DNA from: Purshia tridentata | Lineage: Eukaryota > Streptophyta > Magnoliopsida > Rosales > Rosaceae | DNA: 22,966 bases | Direction of reading: 5' to 3' | NCBI GenBank assembly: GCA_003254885.1 | Contig: QANT01005911.1 | Span: 1 to 22,966 of the forward strand | Part shown: positions 1-9,157 of the stretch, piece after piece | Layout: each line of letters begins with the position of its first letter | How positions within the stretch are numbered: position 1 is the first letter of the stretch | Translations under genes and position numbers: made by a program | Notes under the pieces: model-generated | Database searches by the model: none | What the model saw: only the letters and a program-made list of their open reading frames with translations | Told to the model about the DNA's origin: nothing

Positions 1-1617
1 GAACGGATCGTCGCGATCGTCCTTGGACTCGGGAGTATCGCCTAACACGAGAACGACAATACGTTAGAATACCATTCAAATTACGATCGTACAGACACCA
101 GCACATTCTAGGCCTTACGCTCCAAAATTCTAAATTTAATTATAATCCAACTTAATTTCCTTCTCGACTTAAGACCCATGCCACTAGCTTATCTTTATCC
201 GATTATTTTCCCCAATAACCTCCATTACTATAGGACTCGACCGAGGGTCGTCCGGGTGTCGTTTCGACAATCCAACAAATGTCCAATTCCATCTCAATTT
301 CGCTATTCCTCCAATTTCTTCAAATTAACCATTCTAAACACCAATTAACGGTTCCTATGGGTGAAAATTACTAACAATTGCAATTAAATCTCTACGAACA
401 CTTAAATTTCCAAAATTTCCGAAATGGGCATATGTCTCAATTTCCAACTTTCAATTTCCGGGAAATTCCTCAAACTAGACTTTAATTGAAGGTTCATAAA
501 GATGAAATTTACCCAAAATGCCCCACAATTTGATTTAGTTTCAAAAACCCAAGCTAAACCCGAAATGGGCATAACCCCAATTTCCCCAACTTTCCAATTT
601 CTCAAAATTCCTCACAATTCCTCCATCTAATCTTCAATTTATCGTTCCTAGGAGTGCTTATGGCCTAAAAATGCATAAAACAATCTCCAATTTCCGACAT
701 CTCAAGAGAATCCAAAATGGGTTCTAATTCCTAAATCCAATCTCTCACAATTTCTCCAAATTGAACAACTAAATTATAGGGGAAAGAAAACCCATGAAAG
801 GAGGGAGAAACTCACCAAAAACTTGGGCCAATTGTGGCCGGAAACAGCTGGAATCGGCGGAGAGGACTCGCGGCCAAAACTGGGTTTTTCCGAGCTTTTC
901 ACTGCATGGGGAGGCGGCGGCTGGCGAGGGAAGGCTTGGGGAGGGACGGTCGGCGGCTGGGGAGTGCTCCTCGGCCGTCCCGTCATCTGGTGTCGCCGGA
1001 ATTAACTAGAGCTGCAAGCTCCAGTCACGCACGCAGGGGAGAGAGATCGGGAGAGAGGGAGAGGGAGGGGCTGGGCAGCCCAGGAGGAGGCTGGGTGGCG
1101 GTCGCCTGTGGCTGGGCAGGTCGGAGGTGGCCGGAAACGGTGGCGTCGCGCAGGGGAGAGAGAGTGTGGGGGGTCGGGTTGGCTGGCTTCTCCCTCTCGC
1201 CTGCGCGTGGAGAGGGGGGGTGAAATAGGCAGAAATGGAATATTCCAGAATTTTCTGGAATATTTAATACCATTTCCTCAAAATTACAAGTTTGCCCCTC
1301 TCTTCACACGTTCGTAACTTTCAAACCGTAGCTCCGTTCGACGTGTGCCACGTGTCTACGAATTCGTGGAGTCGAGCTCTACACACCCGTGTCAAAGTCA
1401 ACTGTAAACTCCGAGTAATTTAAAAAGTCAACCTTGAGCTCTTTTATCACGTTCATAACTTTTTAACCGGGGTTCTAAATAACCCATGCTGCGTGTCTAT
1501 GAACTCGTGAGCTCAAGACCTTCCTAACGGACCCAAAGTCAAAGCTAAAATCTTACTAGAATGGAAAGTCAACATTGGGCCCTATAATAGTGTACTTAAA
1601 AGGTACGGGTCGTTACA
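1..1617 (-). mobile_element. Family B element B1 (LTR-like), 5' part, runs off the window edge
   Basis: Read on the minus strand, it begins with TGTAACGACCCGTACC at 1617. In element order it has a W-box-rich promoter block (about 1617-1300), a heat-shock-type palindrome (1238-1260), a GC-rich leader (about 1230-820), a consensus splice donor (G|GTGAGTTTC, intron starting at 815), an AT-rich intron-like tract, and an acceptor-like TTAG near 45 followed by the start of a second exon. Copies B2, B3 and B5 line up over most of this length. The open frames in the GC-rich leader are proline/serine/arginine-rich, overlap in several frames on both strands, and are probably not coding. The TG start fits an LTR terminus, but the far end lies outside the window. 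It abuts copy B4 exactly at 1617/1618. Confidence 0.75.
1238..1260. promoter_or_regulatory. Heat-shock-element-like array, 5 units (copy B1)
   Basis: Five alternating GAA/TTC triplets occur with exact 2-bp spacing (GAA-TA-TTC-CA-GAA-TT-TTC-TG-GAA). A sixth unit is mutated to TTT at 1263-1265. This matches the plant HSE consensus of inverted nGAAn units. It sits between the promoter block and the GC-rich leader. HSF binding is inferred from the motif only. Confidence 0.65.
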
Positions 1618-2225
1618 GAATTCCTACCTGAAATTGGACTAACCCACTTAAAGAAACCTGTGAAAACACTTCTAAACAAACAGCACCTCTACCAGAAACA
1701 GGGGTCTCCGACCCAAGGTTCAAAGTTCAACAAACCACATATCTCAAATCTATTACAAGTGTCTCAGAGCATGTCTAATTTTGGTTTACAAAAATAAGAT
1801 AAAAACTAACTTTGGAAAAATAAACTTAAACTAAAGAGCTTCTGCCTCGATGTGGCATGGTCCAACCTCAGCAATCTCTTATACCTGGGGGAAAAGTTTA
1901 ACAATACAACGAAAAACAAACGTGAGATGGTCTCAGTGAGTGGATGTAAACAAAAATAAGTGTTTAAAATCCTTTAAATTCAATTTTCCGCTAAGGCCTC
2001 ACAAAAATTCTTTAAAATCCCCCAAATTTAAAACATTTCATAAAATCCACTGAAAACTCTATACAAATTAGTATCTAAAATCCAATTTCAGATTTTCTGG
2101 AAAATCGATAAAACTAGTCAAGCTGACAAGTATCAAATCGGAACTGAAAGTTTATATCCATTGAAAACATTCTTACAAAATTGATATAATAATAAAAACT
2201 CCCACCCAAACAGTTACCCATCGAA

Positions 2226-2350
2226 CTTGTCGTACATGCGCAAGGCCCACAACCTGCCATACGCATGCAGGGCCAATAACCTATCGTACATGTGCAGAGC
2301 CATAGTCTATCCTACACATGCAGGGCCAATAAATTTGCCATACGTGCACG
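2226..2350 (-). repeat. Tandem array of about 27-bp units next to the conserved core (B4)
   Basis: About five degenerate units of roughly 27 bp, each of the form CCTGC-N9-GCAGG or a mutated version, read on the minus strand. Several arms are damaged (GTACGATAGG, TAGGATAG), so this array is more decayed than the one in B3. Confidence 0.65.
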
Positions 2351-2431
2351 CAGGGTCACTCTCAAAGGGCTAGGCATCCCAGAACATGGCCCAAAGCCTA
2401 TGTGTGTGCCATGACGGGTCCCAAAGACCTA
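2338..2431 (-). repeat. Conserved core block shared by families A and B (copy B4)
   Basis: On the minus strand it runs from AGGTCTTTGGGACC through ACACACATAGGCTTTGGGCC to CTGCGTGCACGTATGG. The same block of about 93 bp occurs in A1, A2 and B3, although most other sequence has diverged. In this copy the two small stems visible in the other copies (ACACAC/GTGTGT and GCCC/GGGC) are broken by mutation. Confidence 0.7.
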
Positions 2432-3112
2432 TGCAATTTGATAATCTGAAGGGTACTACAAAGGGTGGTTTGACAACCATTTCCCATAAATCTCTTTCCA
2501 CCCATAAAAACATATAACCTTTCCAATACGGTGAAATCATTAAACCAACAACTGTAAAATCTTTTTCAATAACCCATTCTCTAATAATTCAAGATATAAA
2601 TAAATCACATATGTTTACTTGAGAAATAAAAATGTTTCCAAGATCTAACGGCTCGAATAAATCATCATGAAAAATAATGCCTGAGAACATCAAATCCATT
2701 TTCATGCATTAATCCTCAAACCATGCTCAAAATAACAAATACTTTCAAATCATAGATTTCATTAAAATACTTCCAAAATCGACTTCCAAACCACAAACCT
2801 TTAAGTAAATAAAATCAAAAGATGAATTAAATCATATTATATACAAACCAGTTTATAAAGCAAGTGTCCACTCATAGTTAAGGAAGCTTAGCATCGATCC
2901 TCCACTTGATCGCCTTGAACTTCGGGAGTACCTCCTGTAAGAAAATAAATGGTTGGGGGTGGGTTGCTGGGGCTGGGTCGGTGTGGTGGTGACCAGAGAA
3001 CTGGCCGGAAAGAGGGGGAGGCTAGGCTGGTGTCGCACGCACAGGGGAGGAGGAAGAGAGAGTCACCCGGGGGGGTGGTCTATGCGAGAGAGATAAAGGA
3101 GAGAGAAGAGAC

Positions 3113-3130
3113 TTCCAGAATTTTCTGGAA
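3113..3130. promoter_or_regulatory. Heat-shock-element-like array, 4 units (copy B4)
   Basis: TTC-CA-GAA-TT-TTC-TG-GAA occurs with exact 2-bp spacing. It is at the same place in the element as in the other B copies, with outer units eroded. Confidence 0.6.
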
Positions 3131-5034
3131 TTTTAAAAGCCACTTGTAAAAATTACAAGTTTGCCCCTTACTTTAAACCTCTGTATTTCTCAAACCATAG
3201 CTCTAAACAACGCTACATGTCTATGAACTCGTGGAGTCGAGCTCTACGCAACCATGTCAAAGTCTAATCCGAAAACCGAGTAATTTAAAAAGTCAACTTT
3301 TTGGATTCTTGTCATGTCCATAACTTCCAAACTGTGACTTCTAACCATGTACGGTTCAGATCTATGAACTCTCGTGTTTAAGATCTTTCCAATGGACCCA
3401 AAGTCAAAACTAAAATCCCACTTGAATCAAAAGTCAACTATGGGCCCAATTAAAAATTAATTTAGGAGAATACAGGTTGTTACATCGACCCTTTTCTTGG
3501 TTGGTATGTTCTTGCTTTGATAGCTTCTTCATTTATATGCGTCTGTGTTTGTGTATGTGCTAGCAAAAGGTTTAGGTTTTTATTTTATAATTTAATTTTT
3601 TTGCTACTTTAATCAACATTAAAAATAAACCAAAAAAAAATTAAAAACCACAAAAAAATATCCCCAAAATTTATTGAAAATTGATCGAAAAACCTAAGTA
3701 CTGAAAATACAAAAAAATATCAAATCTCTGAAACTAAGAAAATCAATTCGGTAATCAGCATTGAATGTTGAAAATGAATTTAGCTTCTTTGGCTTTCAAG
3801 ATCGTGTTGTTAGATACTTTTAATAAAATCTTATTCCTTCAAGCGATCTGATGGTTTAGAGGGTAGAAATAGTATATTTTTAATTAAATATTAAATATAC
3901 TTATGTGACCTACTCCAACCATTTGATTGCTTAAAGGGACCACATTTTATGAAAGATACCAATATCATAGTCTTGAAAGGCAAAGGAGCCGAATCCGTTA
4001 AAAATCAAAAAATTCAATTTTTGAATTGGTAAAGCCTATTTACCGATCCAAATCGACCGATGGGCATTGAGCAATTGAACAAGGCCTAGCCTAGTATAAT
4101 GCCTCTTATAGGATACTTGGCCCACTAGTTCAAGGAATAAAAAGAAGCATTTTTTATGTTCAATCAATTTGGGCTTATTGTCCGTATACGTATCACCAAA
4201 AAAAAAAAGTTTGTCTCTAAAGGTTGCCTTTTTTTCAATTAATTAAACTTATTCAATGAGTTTCATAAAGGGCCACAATTTTTAGTCTTGTCCAGGACCT
4301 CTTAAATCCTAGAATTGGCCCTAATTCTAAGACTTAAATTTATGTGCACATATAGTCGTGTCGCGTTATATGCCAAGTTCAGATAATGAATTAATTTGTC
4401 ACATTCTCATTATCATGTATAATTTTCAAGGTCTAATTAGTAGATGGAAAAAATTATTATGGATGAAGTAATAAAGATGGGATGAGAATATAATCACTCA
4501 TTATATATAAGCATTAATGTAAAAAATCTGGTAAAAGAAGAAACATTAGTGTAAAAAATAAGGCAAGAGAAAGCATTATTATATGTCAAAAGGGAAAGAA
4601 ATAAATAGAAAGCTATTAATTAGCTCAAAAGATTAATTAAGCATATGGGAAAGAATTGAGAAAGTAAATGCATACATGAGATACACATGATAAATATCCC
4701 TCATGATCACATGTTGAACCATCCACGCTTATTCAACTCAGTCTTGTGGATTGGAATCCCTCAGACTTAGGATCAAGCTAAAGGTTGAGTATCTTGCAAA
4801 GAATTTCTTACATACATGGAGATGGAGTACGTATTTCTCTCATCTAATCGTCTTTTCTCAAACTTGTCAACTAGGGAACCACATGTTAGTGCAGAATGGC
4901 TCCACGCGTGCTATAGCATAGCAATATTATTATGAGTTTTTATGAGGGCCATACATATATATAGGCCCCTTCAAGTGTGGAATCTCATATTTATGAGATT
5001 CTTCATGGAGGCTCATTCTATAGGGTATTTAAAT

Positions 5035-5200
5035 GATCTAAACTATTTATTTTTTAAGTCTATATTCAAAGATCATCCTTGCAAAAGATTAAGTAAATCG
5101 GAAACCTTTAGGCTATCAAACTTTGATCAAATAAATAGACGAACAAATTATTTCGATAAACACTTGAAATTGTGATAATTTAATCAATAGTCAAATGGTC
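5035..5200 (+). repeat. Diverged dispersed repeat R, copy 1
   Basis: This aligns by eye with 8880-9042. Shared words include GATCA.CC.TGCAAA.GATTA, AATAAATAGACGAACAA, TAAACACTT.AAAT and TTTAATCAATAGT. The match is interrupted and diverged, so the repeat is old. The family is not recognised. Both copies lie within about 250 bp of a TA microsatellite. Confidence 0.55.
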
Positions 5201-5309
5201 TCCGATTAATCTAATTTTTTTCAAGCACAATCCTTCAATGGAAACCAAAAAAAGTAGACAGTTCCGATTATCTAAATACAATGTACAGTGGGCCTATGAG
5301 GGATCCCAC

Positions 5310-5327
5310 ATATATATATATATATAT
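5310..5327. repeat. (AT)9 microsatellite
   Basis: Nine uninterrupted AT dinucleotides between CCCAC and GCC. Confidence 0.9.
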
Positions 5328-5479
5328 GCCTTTTTAATCATAGAAGCCATCTTAGAAGGTGATTAGTGGTTCTAACTTGTCCACCTTATAACGGGTTTTG
5401 GGTTAATTAATGCCTGCCAACCGCCCAACTACCTTGGTGAAGCCTTAATCCCCCCCACCTCTCCAATTTAACACCCAAT

Positions 5480-5484
5480 CTAAT
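5480..5484. repeat. Target-site duplication CTAAT, left copy
   Basis: CTAAT directly precedes the TGACACG end of element A1. The identical CTAAT at 8204-8208 directly follows the TGTTACA end. A 5-bp duplication is typical of LTR-retrotransposon integrases. Confidence 0.8.
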
Positions 5485-6578
5485 TGACACGCCCCGACCC
5501 TCGGGCACGTGCCTAAACTGCTGAAAACTCACAACTATTTCTTGTGGGCCCTTTTTCGGAAACTGTGAGCCATGAATATAAAATAATTTACTGAAATCAC
5601 TGTAACTTTACAAAACAATTCATATAAAACTAAGTGTAAAACCTTTTACCCGAAAATAAAACCGTAAAATAAGTTTTCTAAAACTGCTGCTGGTCCCGCT
5701 GCCTCGTCTTCTCTCCACTGCCTCCTCAGCTTGCTCAACCTGCAAAATCGAACCCTGCACCCAACCACAGGTGCACCGGGTTTACACAAAGACCCGGTAA
5801 GCTCACTATAGAGCTCGTGTGAGTGAAATCTAACTGAAAACCTCAAAATAAACTAAATTAAAATAATCAGATCAGAGAACCAACTTAGGCCTCGAATCAC
5901 AATTAAACCACAAATCACGATTCACGATTCACAATCCACAACTTGATCACCAATCCTCTAAACCAACTAATTCCCTGTCCCCATATGTAATTCTCAAAAT
6001 ATCCTCAAGTTAACTTCTAAACTGGAAATCACCTCGATTTACACCACAAGGTACTAACTTAGAATCCCACTATATTCTCCAATAGTCTTAGAATCCTAGA
6101 TATCCATTCAAAACCAATTTAGACCTCAATTAATCCTTCCACTATCCTCAAATAACCTTTAGAACCCACTATATCCCCAATTCAAACCACTGATACTCCG
6201 AAATCTTTTATTGACCCTTAAATCTCAAATGACCTTTGTTACTCAAACCTCGGTAATTGATTCTCGCCTAAACCTTTAAATTCCAAATTTCTCAACACCT
6301 CACTGTTACCCTTTTGAGATTCCCCAGCTTTAAAACATTTTATAAATCCACTGAAAACTCTTTGTAGAAACCCGCGTTTGAAATCTATTTTGCAAACTCT
6401 TTTAGAAAATAATAAAGCTGATTAAAGTCCCAATTTACAAAACAAGAACTGAAAGCTCCGATAAATCAATAAAACTGGTCAAGTTCTTAAAATATCAATT
6501 AAAAACTGAAATCTATAATTCTCAAGAACAACTGTAAGCGAACAATATAAATAAAACCATCATCTAAGTACCTGGAAA

Positions 6579-6732
6579 ACTGGCCATACACTCGTACGGA
6601 ATGCTGCATCGTACGAGCAGGGCGAATCTAACTGGCCATACAGCTGCACGGAATTCTGCATCGTACAGGCAGGGCAAAGCTAACTGGCCATACACCTGTA
6701 CGGAATTCTGCATCGTACAGGCAGGGCAAATA
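6579..6732 (-). repeat. Tandem array of 52-bp hairpin units, 3 copies (A1)
   Basis: Units start at 6579, 6631 and 6683. Each has an 8-bp inverted repeat around an 11-nt loop. In unit 3 the arms are CCTGTACG/CGTACAGG (6695-6702 and 6714-6721). In unit 1 they are CTCGTACG/CGTACGAG (6591-6598 and 6610-6617). The two arm differences compensate each other. Unit 2 has mismatched outer pairs. The array abuts the conserved core. Confidence 0.85.
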
Positions 6733-6738
6733 ACTGGT

Positions 6739-6831
6739 CATACGTGCACGCAGAGCTGCCCCCAAAGGGCGAGGCACCGCAACACACGGCCCAAAGCCTA
6801 TGTGTGTGTCACGATGGGTCCCAAAGACCTT
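6739..6831 (-). repeat. Conserved core block (copy A1)
   Basis: Same block as in A2, B3 and B4. On the minus strand it runs from AGGTCTTTGGGACC to CTGCGTGCACGTATG. It contains the potential stems ACACAC/GTGTGT and GCCC-N5-GGGC. It lies directly before the tandem hairpin units in element orientation. Confidence 0.75.
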
Positions 6832-8203
6832 ACTGAACTTATCCGTAGCTGGGTACTTATACGGCAATTTAAATCCACTTTTAAGTTCTTCAAACCACAA
6901 CTAAGAAAATCCTTTCTTAAAGGACCAAAGTTTCCAAAAACTGACAAATAAGTTCAAATCTTTATCTTTAACCAAGAATAAATTTAGTTCTTAAAATCAG
7001 TTTCCCAAAACCGAAATCCACACTAAATCACCTTAACAAACAATAATCTTAAAATCCTGGGAATCCCAATCCTAACCGAAAGTCTCCAACTGGAATTCAC
7101 AAACCCTCAACACAATCATTGATCCTTACTTAAATTCCATTCCTAATTCCGTACCCCTCTTAACTAGTACCAGCAACCAAACAACCAAGCATTCAAAACA
7201 GCCAAGTAACTAACTAACTGAGAGTTAAAGGATTCCTAGGTTCACTCACCGTGACCACGCGAAAAGACTAAACTGCCCTTCGTGTCCTTCGTGGCTCCAA
7301 TGCACGGATTCTAAAATCCGGCAGCATAACGGCATCGAGAATACAAATTCCCAAACTGAGCGTACCCACAAGCTCAGGTAGTTGGCCCGAGGCCGAAAAC
7401 CAAGGAATAGTCGTTGGAACCGTCACACGCAACGAGTCCTACGACGGTCAACGGGCGGTCAACAGCGGTCGACTGGGTCGACGGCCAAAAGTGGCCGGAA
7501 ACTGACGAAAACTGGCCGGAAAGCCGGCGACACACCCACACTCGATCGCCGTCCACGGCGGTCCCACGGGTCAATCGAACCCACCAACACGCTGGGCTCG
7601 ACGAGAGGAAGAGATCTGGGCGGTCACTGAGCCTCGTCGTCGCGGGAAACGGCGAGATCGCCGTCGACGCCGACTGTGCGCGATCTGGTTCTCCACTTTC
7701 CGAGCTGTTTCACGGCGAGCCACCACCATGGGAAGGAAGAGGGAGGCGGCGCGAGCACGGCGAACCAAAAACCAGGCCGACCCGCCGCCGGACGCGCCCC
7801 CACGCGCCGGCGAAAGGCGCAGCTGGGAGGTGTACTCGCGAGGGAAGGAGAAATATCGGGAGAGAGGAGAGAGGAAATCTGCCTGATTTCTGGGGTTCTG
7901 TGCCCTTTTTAAAATCCAACTTTTCAAAATTACAACCTTGCCCCTCCCTTCACACGTCCGTAACTTCCAAACCGTAGCTCTGTTTGACGCGTGCTACGTG
8001 TCTACGAACTCGTGAGGACAAGACCTTTCCAACGAACCCAAGGTCAACGCGAAAAGTCCTCCGGAACGAAAAGTCAACTTTTGCCCCCTTTTAAAAGTCA
8101 AACTTTAAAATTGAAACGCCAAAACGCTTTACTTTCCAAATTAAAATCCCGAAAATCTTTAAAAAGCGTTTCAAAACCACTTTGAAAAGTGCGGGGTGTT
8201 ACA

Positions 8204-8208
8204 CTAAT
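8204..8208. repeat. Target-site duplication CTAAT, right copy
   Basis: Identical to 5480-5484; it fixes the exact boundaries of A1. Confidence 0.8.
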
Positions 8209-8459
8209 TATGTCAACTAGCTCATGAAAGGTTCTTACTTTATCATAGTTGTTTTTTTAAAATACGAATGCATTATATTGTGTGTGTATATACCAGTTCT
8301 CTCATGCAAACTAGGGTTGTCTGGATTTGGTTGGACCATATACTTTATAGCAATACATTATGAGAATTTCTTCATTTATAAAAACTTTTCCATCATGTAT
8401 CACCGTATAGTATTTGGGTTTAGACCAGGTCCTAATGACCTGAGCGCTAATATTATATA
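8209..8459. other. AT-rich sequence, no gene recognised
   Basis: This is the right-hand continuation of the locus that A1 inserted into. The 80-codon frame at 8224-8466 has no recognisable motif and runs into the TA tract. Confidence 0.5.
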
Positions 8460-8774
8460 TATATAGTCTTTCTCTAGAAAGGATGTCTGCAAATTTTAAA
8501 GTTTGCAGACGCAGACAAAGGGTAGACAATAGGCGGACAATGTGTGGATAAAAAATTGCAAAACACATCAGAACTTGTTGCAAACACATCATCTGTGTCA
8601 ACACACTGTCCATCATTTGTTCGCCCTTTGTCCATCCTCTATTGGCGTCCGCAAACTTTAAAATTTGCGGACATCCGCACTTGAAAAAATCTATCCATCA
8701 TTTGTCCCCCCTTTGTCCATCCTCTATCGCCGTTTGTAAACTTTAAAATTTGCGGACATCCGCACTTGAAAAAA

Positions 8775-8778
<4 letters not shown>
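8460..8778. mobile_element. Small palindromic element (MITE-like) inside a TA tract
   Basis: The left part carries a near-perfect 26-bp palindrome (about 8484-8509, GTCTGCAAATTTT...TTTGCAGAC). The right part carries the inverted equivalent twice (about 8648-8673 and 8731-8756). Left and right arms are inverted complements over roughly 50 bp, from TATATAG through GGATGTC.GCAAATTTTAAAG to the GTAGACAA region. Both sides abut TATATA tracts, as in microsatellite-targeting MITEs such as rice Micron. There is no coding capacity. Confidence 0.6.
8609..8778 (+). repeat. 85-bp direct tandem duplication in the right arm of the palindromic element
   Basis: 8609-8693 and 8694-8778 share TCCATCATTTG, CCTTTGTCCATCCTCTAT, AAACTTTAAAATTTGCGGAC and ACTTGAAAAAATCT with few mismatches. 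Only the right arm is duplicated, so the element is asymmetric. Confidence 0.85.

Positions 8779-8806
<28 letters not shown>
8779..8806. repeat. (TA)14 microsatellite
   Basis: Uninterrupted TA dinucleotides directly at the right end of the palindromic element. Confidence 0.9.
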
Positions 8807-8809
<3 letters not shown>

Positions 8810-8879
8810 CTTCCGCTGAGTTATACCTCATTTTAGACATATTAAGATATGTTTTGTGAGACCCAATTTGCATTGTAGT

Positions 8880-9042
8880 TTGAAGACCAAAGCTGTCTAT
8901 TTTTTATACAAGGATCACCCCTGCAAATGATTAGATAAATTGAAAACCATTAGGATATCTAATTGTGATTGAATAAATAGACAAACAACGTAATTTTGGT
9001 AAACACTTAAAATGATGACTATTTAATCAATAGTTAATCATT
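8880..9042 (+). repeat. Diverged dispersed repeat R, copy 2
   Basis: Counterpart of 5035-5200 in the same orientation. The best matching parts are around 8910-8935, 8965-8985 and 9000-9040. The rest of 8807-9157 is AT-rich with nothing recognisable. Confidence 0.55.
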
Positions 9043-9157
9043 GATGGAGTTGATCAAAGTCACCGTATAACATCCATTCTACTCATCGTAATTGATCGAA
9101 CCAAATGCATCCAAAACATAGTTTATCTAAGTTGAGAAATTATTGAATATAACTGTT

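Larger units (their letters stand above)
1618..3484 (-). mobile_element. Family B element B4 (LTR-like), shortened copy
   Basis: Read on the minus strand it starts TGTAACAACCTGTATT at 3484. It contains the promoter block, a four-unit GAA/TTC array (3113-3130), a GC-rich leader (about 3100-2955), an acceptor-like TTTTCTTACAG at about 2950-2940, a short exon, the conserved core (2338-2431), a hairpin-unit array (2226-2350), an acceptor TTTTCCCCCAG (about 1890) and a terminal exon region ending near 1618. Compared with B3, nearly all of the AT-rich first intron is missing, but its acceptor is kept, so this is an internal deletion rather than a splice product. The second donor is degenerate (AT in place of GT near 2868). 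The 3' end is cut at the first base of B1. The flanking 3485-3489 (TCGAC) shows no duplication. Confidence 0.7.
3485..5479. other. AT-rich intergenic DNA without a recognisable gene
   Basis: There is no convincing coding region. Homopolymer A runs occur near 3630-3660 and 4199-4210. The only longer frame (4942-5175, plus, 77 codons) overlaps a diverged dispersed repeat and has no recognised motif. An (AT)9 microsatellite lies at 5310-5327. Confidence 0.6.
5740..7249 (-). other. Long intron-like stretch of A1 with complementary ends
   Basis: On the minus strand it begins with the consensus donor GTGAGTGAAC (7249) and ends with TTCGATTTTGCAG (5740). GTGAGTGAA at the donor (7241-7249) is the exact reverse complement of TTCACTCAC near the acceptor (5819-5827). 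The conserved core and hairpin units lie between. Unlike the two short introns of A2, this stretch has been kept in A1. Splicing is predicted, not shown. Confidence 0.45.
5485..8203 (-). mobile_element. Family A element A1, complete, 2719 bp (solo LTR or LTR-type non-autonomous element)
   Basis: On the minus strand it begins TGTAACACCCCGCAC (8203) and ends CGGGGCGTGTCA (5485). The ends are imperfect inverted repeats (TGTAACACCCCG versus TGACACGCCCCG), and CTAAT flanks both sides. No gag, protease, reverse transcriptase or integrase is visible, and no internal direct LTR pair, so a long solo LTR is the simplest reading. The order is: promoter block (8203-7930), GC-rich leader (about 7900-7370), short exon ending at 7250, donor-like GTGAGTGAAC, long intron-like stretch (5740-7249) with the conserved core and hairpin array, acceptor-like TTTTGCAG, last exon and tail. 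Relative to A2 it precisely lacks a 146-bp segment bounded by splice sites, and also an 80-bp one. Short frames in the leader look like by-products of GC content. Confidence 0.8.

Noticed and set aside
2955..3100. B4 as another spliced copy, because it lacks the AT-rich intron 1
   Set aside because: B4 still has the acceptor and pyrimidine tract, so the gap does not end at the splice sites and looks like an ordinary deletion.
6739..6831. tRNA-like or hammerhead ribozyme in the conserved core
   Set aside because: I see no cloverleaf and no CTGATGA/GAAA pair; only two short stems can be drawn.
7414..7977. 187-codon plus-strand frame in A1
   Set aside because: It is antisense to the element and runs through the GC-rich leader; A2 has no matching frame of similar length. 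Arginine-rich content reflects base composition.
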